64,000 bases of DNA from Planctomycetota bacterium (GTDB lineage Bacteria > Planctomycetota > Planctomycetia > Gemmatales > Gemmataceae), in the NCBI GenBank assembly GCA_021413735.1, contig JAIOPV010000188.1, positions 62,001-126,000 on the forward strand, given 5' to 3'. Shown piece after piece: positions 61,425-64,000 of this stretch (positions are counted from its first letter, which is position 1; the number at the start of each line of letters is the position of its first letter). Both the position numbers and the translations under genes were made by a program. The notes under the pieces are model-generated. The model was not told the origin of the DNA. It did not search any database and worked only from the letters and a program-made list of their open reading frames with translations.

Positions 61425-61807
61425 AAATCCACCTTGCCGGTTGCGATCAGGGTGGCGGGGTTGGTCGGCGAAGAGCCTCGCGTTGGCTGTGGCGCGAAGA
61501 TGCGATCCATCTGGGCATGTACCTGAGCAAGCAAGCCCGAACCCTGCAACGGCTCGATTTTCTGTGCGGGCGATGCGAAGATTTCGTGCCATTTCTCGTT
61601 CGGGCAGAGCGGTTCCCCATGTTCGTCAACGACGCGGCAGCTTTTGATCCGGACCGGCTTCCCGTTGATGCGTGCGAGGCACATGTCCCCAGAGCCAGCG
61701 GCGTAGGATTCAATCCACTCGATCGCGTCTTGAAGCGTCGGCAGCTTTTCGTCGTAGCCGTATTCCTGCTCGCTACTGGCTTTGAATGTAATGGATGCGT
61801 TATACAT
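61421..61807 (-). CDS. Hypothetical protein, first gene of the minus-strand operon
   Basis: A 128-aa protein from the ATG at 61807 (ATGGAGTCTCAC upstream). It has beta-type alternation in NASITFKASSEQEYGYDE and a conserved-looking CLARINGKPVRIKSCRVVDE. It heads the ten-gene series 61807-57961. No family recognised. Confidence 0.6.
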   Translation of the reverse strand: MYNASITFKASSEQEYGYDEKLPTLQDAIEWIESYAAGSGDMCLARINGKPVRIKSCRVVDEHGEPLCPNEKWHEIFASPAQKIEPLQGSGLLAQVHAQMDRIFAPQPTRGSSPTNPATLIATGKVDL

Positions 61808-61899
61808 GTGAGACTCCATTCAGTTGTTGACTTGTATTCCTTACGTGTTGTACACATGAGTAAGCCACAGTTCACAAACCCCGTCAACAAGAAATGTGT
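61808..61899. promoter_or_regulatory. Divergent promoter region with possible -35 TTGACT
   Basis: A 92-bp gap between the ten-gene minus operon and the plus-strand RHH gene. TTGACT (about 61826-61831) lies 17-18 bp from GTACACA, a possible plus-strand promoter. The RHH protein probably controls both directions. Confidence 0.4.
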
Positions 61900-62067
61900 A
61901 TGACACGCAATAAAGTTACAAGCAACCGAAAAAAGTCAAACAAGATAACCGCTTACCTGTCCGACGAGCTGAGGGATTACCTCGCCTCCGAGTCCGCCAA
62001 ACCGGGCATGTCCCGGAGCAAAGTCATTCAGGAAGCGTTAACCGCACGCCGGGATGACCAAGCATGA
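61900..62067 (+). CDS. Ribbon-helix-helix DNA-binding protein
   Basis: A 55-aa protein with a basic N-terminal arm, the strand KITAYLSDELRDYLASES and the helix pair MSRSKVIQEALTARRD, the layout of CopG/Arc/MetJ-type RHH regulators. It is ATGA-coupled to the next gene and divergent from the minus operon, so autoregulation across the shared gap is expected. Confidence 0.75.
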   Translation: MTRNKVTSNRKKSNKITAYLSDELRDYLASESAKPGMSRSKVIQEALTARRDDQA

Positions 62068-62309
62068 CCGCGGAAACCCGCGAAGCCGCGAACGACCTCC
62101 GCGCCGTCCTCTCCGAACTCTTCCCCCTTCGCAATTACGAAAACGTCGAATTCGACCCCGTCACCTTGGGCGCGCTCGTCCTCATCCGCCGGCAGTTGGA
62201 GTTGAAGAAGTACCACGTCCCGAAGCAACTCCCGCCGGGATACGCGGAGGGTGCGGCGCCGGGGCCGACCGCGAAAGCGAAGGGCCGACAGAAGGAGCCG
62301 TGCGAATGA
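62064..62309 (+). CDS. Small hypothetical protein
   Basis: An 81-aa protein (TREAANDLRAVLSELFPLRN) coupled by ATGA on both sides. No family recognised. Confidence 0.6.
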   Translation: MTAETREAANDLRAVLSELFPLRNYENVEFDPVTLGALVLIRRQLELKKYHVPKQLPPGYAEGAAPGPTAKAKGRQKEPCE

Positions 62310-62683
62310 CTCTGAATCAAGCGTTTCTCATCAAGGGCTGGCTCCTCGGCGAACATCCCCCGAAGGAAGTACTGGAAGCGATCGAGTCGGTGATCGAGGG
62401 GCTGTCGCAGCCGCCTGCGGTGATCGCTCCGATGAGCGTGCGGGTCGAACCACCGCTGGAAGACCCGACGGAAGACTTGGCCACGCCCGATTTCAGAACT
62501 TGCCCACCGATGCAGAGCATCCTCCACCCCGATGACACACCGGCTCCGAAGACGCGCCGCGAGTGGTCGCCCGAAGCTCGGGCCGCCGCTGCCGATCGGA
62601 TGCGCGCGCGGCAAGCCGCGGGCTTGATGACCAAGAAGGAGCCCGCCCAACCGGGGGGAGCCCCGGCCCTGTCTCCTCGGTAA
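62306..62683 (+). CDS. Hypothetical protein, possible upstream part of a frameshifted pair
   Basis: A 125-aa protein with Pro-rich middle and WSPEARAAAADRMRARQAAG near the end, a type of repeat found in phage proteins. It stops after a six-G run (62653-62658); the -1 frame continues into a similar W-S-x-E helix that belongs to the next gene. See the separate finding. Confidence 0.55.
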   Translation: MTLNQAFLIKGWLLGEHPPKEVLEAIESVIEGLSQPPAVIAPMSVRVEPPLEDPTEDLATPDFRTCPPMQSILHPDDTPAPKTRREWSPEARAAAADRMRARQAAGLMTKKEPAQPGGAPALSPR

Positions 62684-62742
62684 GGCAGGGCAAGCGCGGA
62701 TGGAAGGCACCAGCGTGGTCACAGGAGCAGAAGGATAAGTTG

Positions 62743-62958
62743 ATGGAACTGGCGCCGACGGGAGACATCACGAAGGAAATCGCCCGAGCGGTTGGCAAGC
62801 ACGTCGTCGAGTGCCACAAGATGTTCAAAATGCTCTATTCGTATGCCGCACTCGGCAAGCCGGAGATAGTTGTCGAGAACGGCGTCCGAATCACGAAATG
62901 CCCACCCGCTTACGCCCGTGGCGTCTGGCCCGACCGGAACGTGGGAAGCAAGTCGTGA
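62743..62958 (+). CDS. Small helical DNA-binding-like protein
   Basis: A 71-aa protein from the ATG at 62743 (AAGGATAAGTTG upstream). ITKEIARAVGKHVVECHKMF resembles a helix-turn-helix. Its frame is open back to before the upstream gene's stop and includes GWKAPAWSQEQKDKLMEL, so it may be the second half of a frameshift product. The GTG of the next gene overlaps its stop. Confidence 0.5.
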   Translation: MELAPTGDITKEIARAVGKHVVECHKMFKMLYSYAALGKPEIVVENGVRITKCPPAYARGVWPDRNVGSKS

Positions 62959-63161
62959 TCGCCCAAGTACACGCCCTGTCTCTGAACCGGCGGAACATGA
63001 TTGAAGCGGCGAGGCAGGATTATGAATTGGCGAAGGAACACTTCCGGACTGTCTGCGAGTCGCGGCGACCACTGCACGCCGGGGACGCTGAGCGGTTCCG
63101 GGAGGCCCACGAACGCATGATGTACGCCGGGAGCAGGTATCGAGCAGTGCTCACGAGTTGA
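62955..63161 (+). CDS. Small helical hypothetical protein
   Basis: A 68-aa protein starting at a GTG that overlaps the previous stop (GTGA). It is charged and helical (MIEAARQDYELAKEHFRTV). No family recognised. Confidence 0.5.
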   Translation: MIAQVHALSLNRRNMIEAARQDYELAKEHFRTVCESRRPLHAGDAERFREAHERMMYAGSRYRAVLTS

Positions 63162-63186
63162 AGGGCGACCGTTGCAAGAACGGGTA

Positions 63187-63214
63187 GACCGCCCCTCAAG
63201 ATCGAAGGGCGGTC
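63187..63214. terminator. Hairpin between convergent genes
   Basis: GACCGCCC (63187-63194) and GGGCGGTC (63207-63214) form a perfect eight-pair stem between the plus-strand and minus-strand genes. There is no T-run, so termination is inferred from position. Confidence 0.5.
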
Positions 63215-63221
63215 AAGTTGC

Positions 63222-63362
63222 TTACGCGAGGCCTGCAGCTTGGAGCCTCCGCAGGTATCGCGCCTTCGCACTCGCCTGCGCCGCTTCACGCTGCAGCGTG
63301 CGATAAATGATCGGCCCCGCCACCGGGCCATACCGTCGCACGTAACTTGCCAATCGTCGCAT
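63222..63362 (-). CDS. Small basic protein (46 aa)
   Basis: A 46-aa frame (MRRLASYVRRYGPVAGPIIY) with GGAGGGTTATC before the ATG. Highly basic, with a C-terminal Arg/Ala-rich helix. It follows the 63.4-kb gene by 13 bp. Unknown function. Confidence 0.5.
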   Translation of the reverse strand: MRRLASYVRRYGPVAGPIIYRTLQREAAQASAKARYLRRLQAAGLA

Positions 63363-63375
63363 GATAACCCTCCGG

Positions 63376-63828
63376 TTAGGTGTTCCGAACCGCACGAGCG
63401 GCCCGAGCGTTCAACTCATCGTTCAGGACGTTCCAGACCCGCTCGTTCATCCGATAACGGCCGGGCTTGCCGCCCATCGATTCGAAGATCTGGATGTTGC
63501 GGGGCGTTTCCCAGCGGCCCAATCCAGCGATGAGGCTATGCGCCTTCCGCTGAGGGTCGGCGCCGACCGGAACATCGGCCAGGAACTCGGCGATCTCGGC
63601 AAGGGTTCGGCCTTCGCCTGCAGGAACACGCTCCACGAAGGGGATAATCAGCATCTCCCCCGTCTTTGTGCTGAGCAGGCCGATGATTTCGGCGCGAGAA
63701 AGATCCTCGTCGCTCTCCTCCTCTGGCGGCGTGACCGTCGCGGTCAGGCGTTGCTGGGCCAACGTGAGCTGGCTAATGCCGTAGCTCACGTCAGCGGGGT
63801 CATTCAGATTGATCGTAAGGTGGGCCAT
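63376..63828 (-). CDS. Hypothetical protein with possible DNA-binding C-terminus
   Basis: A 150-aa protein. The ATG at 63828 has GGAGGCCACTAAA upstream, and an earlier in-frame start lacks one. The C-terminal half (about 95-150, AEIAEFLADVPVGADPQRKA, then RNIQIFESMGGKPGRYRM) is winged-helix-like. TTGAC iterons lie 108-134 bp before it, so it may regulate itself; this is inference. Confidence 0.55.
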   Translation of the reverse strand: MAHLTINLNDPADVSYGISQLTLAQQRLTATVTPPEEESDEDLSRAEIIGLLSTKTGEMLIIPFVERVPAGEGRTLAEIAEFLADVPVGADPQRKAHSLIAGLGRWETPRNIQIFESMGGKPGRYRMNERVWNVLNDELNARAARAVRNT

Positions 63829-63906
63829 TTTAGTGGCCTCCTCTGGGAAAAAGGGGAATAGCAGGATTTGGGCCACATCGGAATGATACGCGAGTGGCGT
63901 GAGCCA

Positions 63907-63961
63907 GTCAACCAACTGGCCCAGATTATTTTGAATTGACCCAGAATTGACGTGAGTTGAC
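63907..63961. repeat. TTGAC iterons upstream of the 63.4-kb gene
   Basis: TTGAC occurs at 63936-63940, 63947-63951 and 63957-63961, one per helical turn, and its complement GTCAA at 63907-63911. The arrangement resembles binding sites for an RHH or replication initiator protein. It may continue beyond the window. Confidence 0.45.
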
Positions 63962-64000
63962 CGAAATTAGCTCAGTGCAGGACCGGCTTCCCGAGCTTCC

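Noticed and set aside
1..64000. CRISPR arrays, tRNA and rRNA genes
   Set aside because: No regular spaced repeats, no T-loop-like GGTTCGAATCC with cloverleaf arms and no rRNA-like stretch was seen on reading both strands.

Overview
The window is high-GC DNA that most resembles a planctomycete of the Gemmata group. This is an inference from gene families (many lineage-type hypothetical proteins, an ECF sigma factor next to an XRE/TRADD-N-like protein, IS1380 and IS5 elements), not from any rRNA. No rRNA, tRNA or CRISPR array was seen. The sequence mixes ordinary chromosomal genes with a large mobile or mobilisable region of plasmid and phage character.

Layout. 1-7.65 kb looks chromosomal: the end of a ketosynthase III/haem-oxygenase-like fusion, a partner protein, glycolate oxidase subunits GlcE and GlcF, a GT39 glycosyltransferase and an acetamidase/formamidase. 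7.76-16.4 kb is an integration and mobilisation block: a tyrosine integrase, a convergent excisionase-like gene, then a long minus-strand operon. That operon holds a ParB-like protein, a VirD4/TraG coupling protein split into two frames, several tiny membrane peptides with strong ribosome binding sites, a SprT-like protein that has lost its zinc ligands and an ECF sigma factor. 16.4-21 kb holds a membrane-anchored XRE/TRADD-N-like protein, small hypotheticals, a VOC-family protein and a secreted PDZ protein. 21.2-27.2 kb is a phage-like cassette: a Gp88-family protein, then a tightly packed plus-strand operon with a J-domain protein, DUF6440-like protein and SNF2-type helicase. 27.3-31.8 kb carries a five-PAS hybrid histidine kinase, an exported lipocalin-like protein and a zinc-ribbon protein.

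31.8-37.1 kb is a scrambled patch. An IS5-family element sits in the remnant of an aldo/keto reductase gene. Next to it lies a three-gene module (candidate toxin, MqsA-like zinc/XRE regulator, KGGVGR-type ATPase with a TPR-like tail) preceded by palindromic operators, then a HEPN-like protein. 37.2-52.4 kb is a second plasmid-like block: HNH proteins, a 642-aa ParB-like protein, a MITE, a MobF (TrwC-type) relaxase followed by a proteasome-beta-like Ntn hydrolase, a hairpin-rich candidate oriT and a DarB-like methyltransferase-helicase. 52.4-57.9 kb has a GIY-YIG-like gene, an IS1380 element, a frameshifted membrane-protein gene and an alpha/beta hydrolase. 58-64 kb is a minus-strand operon of ten small phage-like genes facing a plus-strand RHH-led operon, then a regulator-like gene with TTGAC iterons upstream.

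How it fits together. Integrase, Xis, coupling protein, MobF relaxase, candidate oriT, two ParB-like proteins and a DarB-like protein suggest an integrative mobilisable or conjugative element. No VirB4-type or pilus genes are visible, so transfer would need a helper or genes outside the window. The items most worth following are the Ntn hydrolase downstream of the relaxase, the tiny-peptide array beside the coupling protein, the KGGVGR/MqsA-like module and the XRE/TRADD-N-like protein.
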